A stretch of 64,000 bases of DNA from Pseudonocardia kunmingensis (GTDB lineage Bacteria; Actinomycetota; Actinomycetes; Mycobacteriales; Pseudonocardiaceae), in NCBI RefSeq assembly GCF_006716445.1, contig NZ_VFPA01000001.1, forward strand, positions 3,038,001 to 3,102,000. The letters are read 5' to 3'. The translations under genes were made by a program, and so were the position numbers. Position 1 is the stretch's first letter, and each line of letters opens with the position of its first letter. The notes beneath the pieces were generated by a model. It did no database searches and had not been told where the DNA came from. It was given only the letters and a program-made list of their open reading frames with translations. Of this stretch, positions 31,319 through 39,719 are shown in pieces.

Positions 31319-33229
31319 CTACCGCATTCGCCGGACGACCCGGATCGGCACCGTCTCCGGCTGGATCGCCTGGATCTGTTCCGTCGCCGCGTCGGCGTCG
31401 TCATCGGTGTAGCCCGCGGCCTGCGTCCGGAACAGCCCGGCGTAGATCCCGTCGCGCGCCATCAGGTCGTCGTGTTTTCCCTGCTCGGCCAGCGCACCCT
31501 CGTCGAGCACGACGATGTGGTCCGCGTCGCGGATGCTGCTCATCCGGTGCGAGATCAGCAGGCTCGTGCGGCCTGCGCGGTGCTGCCGGATCTGCTCGTG
31601 GACCCGGGCTTCGGCCTCGGCGTCCAGCCCGGAGCTCGGTTCGTCGAGGATCATGAGATCCGGCTGGTCCCGGAACAGTGCGCGGGCCAGTGCGAGCCGT
31701 TGCCACTGGCCGCCGGAGACGACGACCCCGGTCTCGGCGTCGTCCTTGTCGGCCTCGCTCATGAACAGCCTGGAGAGCAGGGTGTGGTAGCCGTGTGGCA
31801 GTTTCACCAGCTTGTCGTGGATTCCGGCCCGGCGCGCCGCGGCGACGATCCGGTTGTGGTCCTCGAGCCCGTCCAGATCACCGATCCCGATGTTCTCGGC
31901 TGCGGTCAGATCGTATTCCATGTAGTCCTGGAACACGCCCGCGAGTCGGCGCCGCAACGTGTCCGGATCGAGCTCGCGCAGGTCGATGCCGTCCCAGTGG
32001 ATGGCCCCCCGCGTCGGGTCGTAGAACCGGCATAGCAGCTTGACCAGCGTGGATTTTCCCGCGCCGTTACGGCCGACGAGTCCGACGGCCCGGCCGTGCG
32101 GGATGTGCACGGATATCCCACGTAGCGCCCATGGGTGGTTGTCGCTGTAGCGGAACCACACATCCCGCAACTCGATACCCTGCCGCAATGCTGGGGCGGG
32201 CCGGGGACGGGCCTGTATCGGAAGGTCGGGTTCGGACTCGACGATGCGCCGGTAGTGGTCGAACATCAACAATTGGTTGTGCGCTTCCGCGAAACCCGAG
32301 ATCAGCCCGCCGACCGCGCCCTGCACCCCCATGACACCGCCGACGAAGAGGGACACGTCGCCCACGGAGATCTCGCCCTGTGTGGCGGCGCGGACCGCCC
32401 AGATCAGCCCACCGCCGACGACCGCGGCGCCCAGCAGCGACAGCCCACCCTGCGTCCACGTCTCCCGCAGGTCCATCGCGCGCCGCGCCGAGTCCGAGAC
32501 GCGGCGTTCGGTCAGCATCCGCCCGCGCAGGAAGTCCGACAGCCCGTATAGCCGGACCTCCTTGGCGGCGTTCACCTCGGTCAGCAGGCTGCTGTAGAAG
32601 AACTCCCTGCGCTCGGCCGGGCCGATCTGCCACTCCATCGCCCCGCGCCGGTGTGACAGCCACAGCTCGGCGACCAGGACGGGGATCGACGAGGCGAGGA
32701 CGATGGCCGTCATCACCGGGCTGACCACGACCAGCGTCGCGATGAACCCGGTGACGGTCAGCGCGCCACCGACCGCCTGCAGCCCGGAGTTCACGACCAT
32801 GGCCGGAGCCCGGGTGCTGTTGTCCGCCAGCCGCAGCCGGTCGAGCGACTCTGGGTCCTCGAAGCGGCCGAGCCCGATGAACCGCCCGACCGCCCGGTAC
32901 AGCCGGTCGGTCGAGTACAGGGAGGACGCCCGCTCGATCTGGCCGGTCAGGTACCGGCTCACCTGCGGGACCACGGCCACCGCGGCGCCTGTGACCGCCA
33001 GGATGACCGCACCCGAGACGAGATCGCCGAAGGCGGCCCCGGCCGCCACGCCGTCGAGAATGTTCTTGGTCAACCAGGCGACGAGGACCGGAGCCAGGGC
33101 CGATGTCGCGGTCGCCACCAGGTGGCCGAGCAGGGGGCCCGGTGCGGCCGCCCATACCTGGGCGAACGCCAACCCGGCGTTGACCAGCAACTCCCGACCG
33201 TTCGGCCGAGGAGCGCCGCTACCGGCCAC
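31319..33229 (-). CDS. ABC exporter, fused membrane and ATPase domains
   Basis: 636 residues from GTG. Residues about 20-320 hold six membrane segments of the type I exporter fold. The ATPase domain follows: Walker A GRNGAGKST (386-394), signature VSGGQWQR (504-511), Walker B LMILDEPSS (525-533), H-loop SHRMSS. There is no N-terminal C39 peptidase domain, so leader removal must be done by another protease, consistent with the S26 peptidase at the other end of the cluster. Homologues export peptides or lipids. Convergent with the Cys-rich peptide gene, so it has its own promoter. Confidence 0.92.
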   Translation of the reverse strand: MAGSGAPRPNGRELLVNAGLAFAQVWAAAPGPLLGHLVATATSALAPVLVAWLTKNILDGVAAGAAFGDLVSGAVILAVTGAAVAVVPQVSRYLTGQIERASSLYSTDRLYRAVGRFIGLGRFEDPESLDRLRLADNSTRAPAMVVNSGLQAVGGALTVTGFIATLVVVSPVMTAIVLASSIPVLVAELWLSHRRGAMEWQIGPAERREFFYSSLLTEVNAAKEVRLYGLSDFLRGRMLTERRVSDSARRAMDLRETWTQGGLSLLGAAVVGGGLIWAVRAATQGEISVGDVSLFVGGVMGVQGAVGGLISGFAEAHNQLLMFDHYRRIVESEPDLPIQARPRPAPALRQGIELRDVWFRYSDNHPWALRGISVHIPHGRAVGLVGRNGAGKSTLVKLLCRFYDPTRGAIHWDGIDLRELDPDTLRRRLAGVFQDYMEYDLTAAENIGIGDLDGLEDHNRIVAAARRAGIHDKLVKLPHGYHTLLSRLFMSEADKDDAETGVVVSGGQWQRLALARALFRDQPDLMILDEPSSGLDAEAEARVHEQIRQHRAGRTSLLISHRMSSIRDADHIVVLDEGALAEQGKHDDLMARDGIYAGLFRTQAAGYTDDDADAATEQIQAIQPETVPIRVVRRMR

Positions 33230-33392
33230 GTGCCGTCACGTCCGTGCCTGTCGTCAGCATCCGTGAGGGACCCTCCCGAGCAAGCACGATCGGGGGAGCC
33301 GCGCACAGGTCGCCATGCGAAGATCCTAGATCGCGCCTGCATCGGCTCAGTGCTCGTTCCGCGGGTGGACCACCTCGGTACTGTGACTCCGC

Positions 33393-34289
33393 GTGGCCGA
33401 CACCGAGATCGAGATCACCGCAGATCTGGTCCGCGACCTGCTGCGGGAGCAGCACCCGGACCTCGCAGGGTTGGCCATCCGCGAGGTGGCGGGCGGCTGG
33501 GGCAACCAGATGTGGCGCCTCGGCGACGAGTTGGCCGTGCGCATGCAGCGCATGGACCCCACCCCGGGCCTCCAGCTCAAGGAGCGGCGGTGGCTGCCCG
33601 TGCTGGCCCCGCGCCTGCCGCTCCCGGTACCGACCCCGGTGCGGTCCGGCGAACCGTCCGAGCGCTTCCCCAAGCACTGGACCGTGATGACGTGGGTTCC
33701 CGGCGAACCGCTGGACCACGGCTCGATCAGCCGCGGCGCCCACGCGGCCGACACGCTGGCGGGCTTCCTCCGGGCGCTGCACGTGGAGGCGCCCGCCGAG
33801 GCGCCGAGCGCCACGGACCGCGGCGCCCATCCCAGGAACTGCACGGACGGCTTCGAGGGTTTCCTCCAGGCCGTCGCCCCCGACGACATCGCTGCCGACC
33901 TCCGGTCCGTCTGGGGCGACGCCGCCGCGGCCCATGCGTGGGAGGGCCCGCCGGTGTGGGTGCACGGCGACCTCCATCCCGCGAACGTCGTCGTCTCGGA
34001 CGGGACGCTCACGGGCGTCGTCGACTTCGGTGACATGTTCGCCGGCGACCCGGCGTGGGACCTCGCCGCCGCGTGGGTGCTGCTCCCCGCGGGCACGGCC
34101 GCCCGGTTCTTCGACATGTACGCGCACGCGGACGAGGCGACGATCCGGCGCGCCCGCGGGCTGGCCGCCATGAAGAGCCTCTTCCTGATGCTCATGGGAC
34201 GGAACGGGGATCGGGGCCTTCCCGGCGGCAAGCCGCACTGGGGGCCTGCGGGCCGGGCGGCACTCGATCGGGTTCTGCAGGGCGTGTGA
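33393..34289 (+). CDS. Aminoglycoside-phosphotransferase-family kinase
   Basis: 298 residues from GTG. APH/choline-kinase fold: N-lobe with GGWGNQMWRLGDELAVRMQ, the catalytic loop WVHGDLHPANVVV (Asp as base) and the metal-binding VVDFGDMFAGDPAWDLA. Substrate is not predictable; these kinases act on aminoglycosides, macrolides, sugars or small metabolites. No resistance cluster surrounds it, so antibiotic resistance should not be assumed. Monocistronic by spacing. Confidence 0.9.
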   Translation: MADTEIEITADLVRDLLREQHPDLAGLAIREVAGGWGNQMWRLGDELAVRMQRMDPTPGLQLKERRWLPVLAPRLPLPVPTPVRSGEPSERFPKHWTVMTWVPGEPLDHGSISRGAHAADTLAGFLRALHVEAPAEAPSATDRGAHPRNCTDGFEGFLQAVAPDDIAADLRSVWGDAAAAHAWEGPPVWVHGDLHPANVVVSDGTLTGVVDFGDMFAGDPAWDLAAAWVLLPAGTAARFFDMYAHADEATIRRARGLAAMKSLFLMLMGRNGDRGLPGGKPHWGPAGRAALDRVLQGV

Positions 34290-34417
34290 CGCACGCTTCT
34301 CCCCAGCGTGAACGGGTTTCGTCCAGCAGGAGCGCCGGGTATGCCTCCGATCAACCGGACTCGCGCCGAGTCGCTTCGTGGCTCGCGATGCAGCCACAGA
34401 CGGGGGACGACGCTGCG

Positions 34418-34813
34418 GTGAGCACCCAGAGCATGACCCTCGACGTCCCTCCGGCACCTGATGCGCCGCGGTCCGTCCGGCGCCTGGTGCGCAGCATCCT
34501 GGACGTCTGGCAGTGCAGCTCTCCGGACGGAGCCGCCGACGCCGAACTGCTGACCCACGAGATCGTCGCCAACGCGGTCGAGCACGCCGGGGGAGAGCAC
34601 AGCCTCGCGTTGGAGCTCGCCCACTCCGACGGGTGGCTGCGCGTGTCACTGGCCGACGGTTCCGCCGTGCGTCCCATGATCCGTGAGATCAACGACCCTG
34701 CCGTGGGCGGGCTCGGGATGAGGATGGTCGACACCATCGCCGACCGGTGGGGGTCCGAGGACCACCACGGCGGCAAGAGGGTCTGGTTCGAGCTGAGGCT
34801 CCGGCCCACGTAG
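34418..34813 (+). CDS. Anti-sigma-factor-like ATP-binding protein (HATPase)
   Basis: 131 residues from GTG with GGGGGA upstream; an ATG at 34388 would add 10 residues. The N-box LLTHEIVANAVEHAGG, then G1 LADGSAVRP and GGLGMRMVDTIADRWG identify the SpoIIAB/RsbW-like GHKL kinase fold. Streptomyces and relatives carry many stand-alone copies that act as anti-sigma or anti-anti-sigma kinases; no sigma factor is adjacent here. Confidence 0.87.
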   Translation: MSTQSMTLDVPPAPDAPRSVRRLVRSILDVWQCSSPDGAADAELLTHEIVANAVEHAGGEHSLALELAHSDGWLRVSLADGSAVRPMIREINDPAVGGLGMRMVDTIADRWGSEDHHGGKRVWFELRLRPT

Positions 34814-34855
34814 ACCACACAGGACGTCGGGCACCACCCGCGCGGGAGGGCCGGA

Positions 34856-35746
34856 TCACCAGGTGGTGCCCCGTGAGCGGGTGAGCCTGCCCATGACCAG
34901 TGCCAGCGGCGCCCACGCGTCCCTGCCCCGCCCGACCACTGCGAACGCCCGCAGCAGCACGTCGGGCTCGCGCAGGGGGAACAGCCGCACCCCGGATCGC
35001 ACCGCCAGCCCTTCGGGCAGCAACCCCACGCCGAGGCCTGCGGCGACGAGGTCCTGGACCAGGTCCAGGCTGTCGGCACGGTGCACGATCCGGGGAGTGA
35101 ACCCGGCGTGCGCGGCCAGCGCGGCGACCACTCGTTCGTCGGCGTCGTTGCGTGAGTTCACGATCCAGTCGTGGTCGCGGTGGCGGTTGACCGTGGCGAT
35201 GGCGGGAAGGTCCTCCACCCGGGGTCCGGCCGGCCCTCCGAGGCCCCAGCGCGCCGTCCACAGCGGGGTGGCCTCGAACCGGTCGTCCACCGTGCGCGGG
35301 GCGAGCGCGTAGTCGTAGACGAGGGCGAGGTCGATCGCGTCCTCGGCGAGCAGGTCCAGCGCCTCGGCGGGCTCGTGCTCGGCGATCAGCATCCGGACCC
35401 GGGTGCCGTCCAGCGACGCCAGCAGCGGGAGCAGCGAGCGCCGGATCGCCGTGGCGAACCCGGCGACGCGCACGGTGCCCGCGGGCTCGGCGTCCGGGTC
35501 CAGATCGGCCCGGGCCGCGTCGACCGCGGCCAGGATCGTGAGGCCGTGGTCGGCCAGCCGCCGGCCGGCGGGCGTGAGCCGCACCCGCCGTCCCACCGGC
35601 TCCAGCAGCACGGTCCCCGTCTCGCGGGCGAGCGCGGCGATCTGCTGCGAGACCGTCGACGTGGTGACGCCCATCTCCTCGGCCACCTCGCGCATCGACC
35701 CGAGCCGGGACAGCGCGACCAAGAGCTCCAGGCGCCGCGTCTCCAT
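34856..35746 (-). CDS. LysR family transcriptional regulator
   Basis: 296 residues from ATG. N-terminal winged helix-turn-helix METRRLELLVALSRLGSMRE, then VAEEMGVTTSTVSQQIAALA, followed by the periplasmic-binding-protein-like effector domain (about 90-290). Divergent from the EamA transporter with a 73 bp shared promoter region, the usual LysR arrangement, so it most likely controls that exporter and the following oxidase-family gene. Co-inducer unknown. Confidence 0.92.
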   Translation of the reverse strand: METRRLELLVALSRLGSMREVAEEMGVTTSTVSQQIAALARETGTVLLEPVGRRVRLTPAGRRLADHGLTILAAVDAARADLDPDAEPAGTVRVAGFATAIRRSLLPLLASLDGTRVRMLIAEHEPAEALDLLAEDAIDLALVYDYALAPRTVDDRFEATPLWTARWGLGGPAGPRVEDLPAIATVNRHRDHDWIVNSRNDADERVVAALAAHAGFTPRIVHRADSLDLVQDLVAAGLGVGLLPEGLAVRSGVRLFPLREPDVLLRAFAVVGRGRDAWAPLALVMGRLTRSRGTTW

Positions 35747-35819
35747 CCACAAATCATGAACAGTCTGTGCATCGAAGTCACGTGGACGCGAACGATGTGG
35801 ATGCCCTCTACTGGTTGAC

Positions 35820-36764
35820 GTGAGTACTCCTCCCGGTTCCGGCGCCCGGCTGGGCTCGGCCTTCGCGGTGGTCGCGATGCTCTGCGTGCAGCTCGGCCTC
35901 GCCGTGTCGGTCGGGCTGATCGACCGGCTCGGCACCGAGGGCACCGCCTGGCTGCGGCTGGCGTGGGCGGGGCTCCTGCTGGCGGTCCTCGTCCGCCCGC
36001 CGCTGTGCGAGTTCACCCGCCGCGGCCTGCTGACCTGCGCCCTCCTCGGAGTGGTGACGGCGGGCCTCACGTTCCTGTTCATGGCCGCCGTCGCGCGGAT
36101 CCCCCTCGGGACGGCGAGCGCGCTGGAGTTCCTCGGCCCGCTCGGCGTCGCGGTCGCGCGTGGCCGCGGGACGGCGCGCCTGTGGGCGCTCGTCGCGGCG
36201 GCCGGGGTGCTGCTGCTCACCGAGCCGTGGCACGGCGGGGCCGATCCGGTGGGCGTCGGGTTCGCGCTGGCCGCGGCGGCCTGTTGGGCCGGGTACATCG
36301 TGCTGACGCAGAAGGTCGGGGACGAGGCGACCGGGCTCCGGGGCCTCGCCGTCTCGATGCCGGTCGCGGGCCTCACCGCCACCGTGGTCGTCGCGCTGAC
36401 GGGCGCGCCGGCAGTGCTCGGGGCGCTCGACGCGCAGCTGCTGCTGGTCGGGCTGGGGCTCGCCGTGCTGCTCCCGGTCGTTCCCTTCAGCCTGGAGATG
36501 CTGGCGCTGCGCAGGCTCACCACGGCGGCGTTCGGCACGCTGATGGCGATCGAACCGGCGATCGCGCTGGTCGTCGGGCTGGTCGCGCTGCACCAGGTGC
36601 CCGGCTGGAGCGCCGTCGTCGGCATCGGGTTCGTGGTCGCCGCCGGTATCGGCGCGGAGCGGGGCGGCGCCCGCACCGACCGCGAGATCAGACGATCGGA
36701 CAGGGAATCCGGCTGCTCACCCATGGATCCGTCCACGCCCGTGCCGTTGAATCGCCTGTCATGA
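35820..36764 (+). CDS. EamA/DMT family exporter (RhtA-like)
   Basis: 314 residues from GTG. Ten membrane segments in two EamA repeats (first from [19 protein letters not shown], second from [20 protein letters not shown]). RhtA-like members export amino acids such as threonine and homoserine; the specific substrate is not visible. A polar tail of about 35 residues follows. The stop codon overlaps the next gene's ATG (ATGA), and the LysR gene is divergent. Confidence 0.9.
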   Translation: MSTPPGSGARLGSAFAVVAMLCVQLGLAVSVGLIDRLGTEGTAWLRLAWAGLLLAVLVRPPLCEFTRRGLLTCALLGVVTAGLTFLFMAAVARIPLGTASALEFLGPLGVAVARGRGTARLWALVAAAGVLLLTEPWHGGADPVGVGFALAAAACWAGYIVLTQKVGDEATGLRGLAVSMPVAGLTATVVVALTGAPAVLGALDAQLLLVGLGLAVLLPVVPFSLEMLALRRLTTAAFGTLMAIEPAIALVVGLVALHQVPGWSAVVGIGFVVAAGIGAERGGARTDREIRRSDRESGCSPMDPSTPVPLNRLS

Positions 36765-37189
36765 GCAGTGCCACCAGTACGTTGACCGCCGAGGACCTCG
36801 AGTTCCTCGCGCGCCCCTTGCACGGCTTCCTGACCGTGGCCGGGGCGACGCAACCGCCCCAGCCCCGCCCGATCTGGTTCGAGGCCACCGCGGAGGGGAC
36901 TCTCCAGTTCTTCTCGGAGCCGGACGCGCCGAAGCTGCGCCGGCTGCACCGCGACCCCCGCGCCTCGATCGTCGTCGCCGCCCCGGTGGGTGAGCGCGAG
37001 CGCTGGGTGTCCGTCGCCGGTCGCGCGGTCGTGGAGACCGACGGCGCGCACGACCTGTCCTCCCGCCTCGCCGCCCGCTACTGGGACCTCGACGACCCGG
37101 CCAGGGCCGACGACCTCGCCGCGATCCTGGCCACGGACCAGGTCCGCGTCGTCCTGCACCCGGAGGTCGTGCGCCGCTTCGCGTACTGA
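36761..37189 (+). CDS. Pyridoxamine 5'-phosphate oxidase family protein
   Basis: 142 residues from an ATG overlapping the EamA stop codon by 4 bp, so translation is coupled. Split-barrel flavin-binding fold: [44 protein letters not shown] and [25 protein letters not shown]. Similar actinobacterial proteins bind FMN or F420 and act on small molecules. Different in sequence from the oxidase-family protein at 25507. Confidence 0.85.
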   Translation: MSSATSTLTAEDLEFLARPLHGFLTVAGATQPPQPRPIWFEATAEGTLQFFSEPDAPKLRRLHRDPRASIVVAAPVGERERWVSVAGRAVVETDGAHDLSSRLAARYWDLDDPARADDLAAILATDQVRVVLHPEVVRRFAY

Positions 37190-37207
37190 GGGGCCCACAC
37201 TGACCGC

Positions 37208-38056
37208 ATGGATCTTGCGAAGACCTTCACCTGGGAGGGGCGGCGCATCGCGTGGGGACGCGCCGGGTCGGGGCCCGCGGTGGTCTTCTGCCACGGCACG
37301 CCGTGGTCGTCGTGGCTGTGGCGGCCGTTCGCGGAGGCGCTGAGCGGCGACTTCACGGTGTACCTGTGGGACATGCCCGGCTACGGGCGGTCCTCGAAGG
37401 ACGCCGGGCACGCCGTCGACTTCGGCGCCCAGGCGCAGGCGTTCGCGGCGCTGCTCGACCACTGGGGCCTCGACCGGCCGCACGTCGTCGCGCACGACTA
37501 CGGCGGCGCCGTCTCCCTGCGCACCCACCTCGTCCACGAGGTGCCCTACGCGTCGCTCCTGCTGGCCGACGTGGTGGCGATCCCCCCGGCGGGGTCGCCG
37601 TTCTTCCGGCTGGTCCGGCAGCACCCCGACGTCCTCGCCCAGGTGCCGCCCTACATCCACGAGGCGCTGGTCCGGGCCTACATCGGCAACGCGAGCCACC
37701 GCGGCCTGCACGCGGACGACCTCGCGGAGCTCGTGGCACCCTGGCTGGGCGCGGAGGGGCAGCCGGCGTTCTACCGGCAGATCGCCGCCTTCGACGAGCG
37801 CTACCTCGAGGAGAACGAGGCGTCACTCGGCCGGATCGATCTCCCCGTCACCGTGGTGTGGGGCACCGAGGACACCTGGATCCCGGTGGCCACCGGCGAG
37901 CGGCTCGCCGCGGGCATCCCCGGCGCCGACCTCGTCCGCGTCCCGCAGGCCGGCCACCTGATCCACCTGGACGCCCCGGTCCCGCTGGCGACGACGCTGC
38001 GGACGTGGCTCACCCGCGTCACCGCCCCTCCGACGAACGGCACTCTCGTCGGCTAG
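37208..38056 (+). CDS. Alpha/beta hydrolase (haloalkane-dehalogenase-like)
   Basis: 282 residues from ATG. Oxyanion segment VVFCHGTPWSSWLW, then nucleophile elbow VVAHDYGGAVS where Asp takes the place of Ser (D-Y-G-G), as in haloalkane dehalogenases and epoxide hydrolases, then VVWGTEDTWIPVATGERL and the catalytic histidine AGHLIHLDAP. The Asp nucleophile fits hydrolysis of C-halogen or epoxide bonds. The last residues TNGTLVG are encoded by the 49 bp palindrome at 38032-38080. A degenerate copy is at 28433-29132. Confidence 0.9.
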   Translation: MDLAKTFTWEGRRIAWGRAGSGPAVVFCHGTPWSSWLWRPFAEALSGDFTVYLWDMPGYGRSSKDAGHAVDFGAQAQAFAALLDHWGLDRPHVVAHDYGGAVSLRTHLVHEVPYASLLLADVVAIPPAGSPFFRLVRQHPDVLAQVPPYIHEALVRAYIGNASHRGLHADDLAELVAPWLGAEGQPAFYRQIAAFDERYLEENEASLGRIDLPVTVVWGTEDTWIPVATGERLAAGIPGADLVRVPQAGHLIHLDAPVPLATTLRTWLTRVTAPPTNGTLVG

Positions 38057-38080
38057 GTACCGACGAGGGTGCCGTTCGTC
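38032..38080. terminator. 49 bp palindromic repeat, second copy
   Basis: Same element as at 13580-13628: 21 bp stem around CTAGGTA. One base differs (A to G in the right arm) and the pair becomes a G-U wobble, so the RNA hairpin is kept. It includes the last 8 codons of the hydrolase gene and lies between convergent genes, so it probably terminates both. Confidence 0.78.
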
Positions 38081-38088
38081 AGGGGGTG

Positions 38089-39693
38089 TCAGCTCACGCC
38101 GAGCAGCTCGTGCAGCGTCGCGGCTGGGGTGATGACGTCCGGGTCGGTGCGGACGGCGACGACGGCAGGCCGCCGGCCGCCGACGGCCTGCCGCAGCGCG
38201 TCGTCGAGCCCGGCGGCGTCCGTGACGCCGTACGCGGCGGCCCCGAGGCCCTCGGCCCAGCGCACGAGGTCGACACCGGAGATGTCGACGCCCGACGTCC
38301 GGCCGAGGTCGCGCGCCTGGTGCATGGCGATCGTGCCGTACATGCCGTTCTGCAGCACGACGACGACGGCGGGCGCGCCGAGCCGGACGGCCGTCTCGAT
38401 CTCCTGGCCGGTCATGAGGACGCCGCCGTCACCCACCACCGCGACGGCGGTGCGGTCCGGGGCCGCCAGCGCCGCCGCGACCGCGGCGGGCACCGCGTAC
38501 CCCATCGCCCCGTTGACGGGCGCGAGCTGGGTGGTGGTGGGCGGGAACCGCCAGTACCGGTGCAGGAACGCCGCGAAGTTGCCGGCGTCGCTCGTGACGA
38601 CGGCGTCGGCGGGCAGCGCACGGTGCAGAGCGGTGATCACGTCGGCGGGGTGCACGCCGGCGCCGGCCGCGGTGGGAGCGGCGGTGGACCACGCGTCGAC
38701 GGCGGCGTGCGTCGCGCTCCAGTCCGCCGGCCGCGCCGCGCCGGGCCGGTCGGCCAGTGCCGCGAGGACGTCCGCGGGATCGGCGTCGATGCCGCCGGCG
38801 CCGTACCGGCCGACGTGCACGACCTCGCAGCCGGGGGCGGGCAGCCGGTAGCGCTGGGTGCTGATCTCGTCGAGCCGCGTGCCGACCACCAGCAGCAGGT
38901 CGGCGCCGGACACCGCGTCCACGGTCTCCGGCGGCACCGCCAGGCCGAGGTGGCCGAGGAACTGCGGGTGGTCCACGGGGAACGCGTCCTGCCGGCGGAA
39001 CGACGTGCACACGCCGACGCCGAAGCGCTCCGCCACGCGCACCAGCTCGTCGCGGGCCCCGCGGGCGCCCTCGCCGGCGACGGCGACCGGCCGGCGGGCC
39101 CGCAGCAGCCGCTCGGCGAGGTCGGCGACGGCGGCCGGGTCCGCCGGGGCCGGCGCCGGGGTGGCCGGCACGGTGATCGGGACATCGCCCAGCTCGACGT
39201 CCACGACGTCGCTCGGCAGCGCGATCGCCACCGGTCCGGGCCGCCCGGTCGTCGCGATCTCCCACCCCTTCGCCACGAGGCCCGGCACGTCCTGTGCCCG
39301 CTCGGCAGTGACGGCCCACTTCGTGATCGGGCCGTAGAACGCGGCGAGGTCGACCTCCTGGAACGCCTCGCGCCCGCGCAGCTCCGAGTCGACCTGGCCG
39401 AGCAGCACGATCATCGGCGTGGAGTCCTGGTGGGCGGTGTGCACGCCGATCGCCAGGTTCGACGAGCCCGGCCCGCGGCTGGCCATCGCGACCGCGGGCA
39501 CGCCGGTGAGCCGCGCGTCGGCGTCGGCCATGAACGCCGCGCCCGACTCGTGCCGCACGGACACCAGCTGCATCCGCGGGTGGTGCGCGATCTCGTCGAC
39601 CAGGGCGAGGAACGACTCGCCGGGCACGGTGTAGCAGCGCCGGGCGCCTGCCTCGGCCAGCAGGTTCGCCACGGCGGCTGCAACGGTCGTCAT
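38089..39693 (-). CDS. Thiamine pyrophosphate-dependent enzyme (acetolactate-synthase-like)
   Basis: 534 residues from ATG. N-terminal PYR domain with the cofactor-activating glutamate in YTVPGESFLALVDE (Glu26), central domain with GRPGPVAIALPSDV, and C-terminal PP domain with the TPP/Mg signature VVGDGGVLMTGQEIETAV and NGMYG. Related to acetolactate synthase, benzoylformate decarboxylase and similar 2-oxoacid enzymes; the substrate is not known. It follows an Nramp-fold transporter by 26 bp in the same direction and is opposite an RraA-type aldolase gene, suggesting a small catabolic locus. Confidence 0.88.
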   Translation of the reverse strand: MTTVAAAVANLLAEAGARRCYTVPGESFLALVDEIAHHPRMQLVSVRHESGAAFMADADARLTGVPAVAMASRGPGSSNLAIGVHTAHQDSTPMIVLLGQVDSELRGREAFQEVDLAAFYGPITKWAVTAERAQDVPGLVAKGWEIATTGRPGPVAIALPSDVVDVELGDVPITVPATPAPAPADPAAVADLAERLLRARRPVAVAGEGARGARDELVRVAERFGVGVCTSFRRQDAFPVDHPQFLGHLGLAVPPETVDAVSGADLLLVVGTRLDEISTQRYRLPAPGCEVVHVGRYGAGGIDADPADVLAALADRPGAARPADWSATHAAVDAWSTAAPTAAGAGVHPADVITALHRALPADAVVTSDAGNFAAFLHRYWRFPPTTTQLAPVNGAMGYAVPAAVAAALAAPDRTAVAVVGDGGVLMTGQEIETAVRLGAPAVVVVLQNGMYGTIAMHQARDLGRTSGVDISGVDLVRWAEGLGAAAYGVTDAAGLDDALRQAVGGRRPAVVAVRTDPDVITPAATLHELLGVS

Positions 39694-39719
39694 CGGTGCG
39701 GTTCCCTCTCCATCGGTCG

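Noticed and set aside
33393..34289. Antibiotic resistance kinase
   Set aside because: The APH fold alone does not show an antibiotic substrate and no resistance genes surround it.
34856..37711. A 951-codon minus-strand protein
   Set aside because: Only the first 891 bp (in gene coordinates, the LysR part) is homologous; the rest is antisense to EamA and the oxidase gene.
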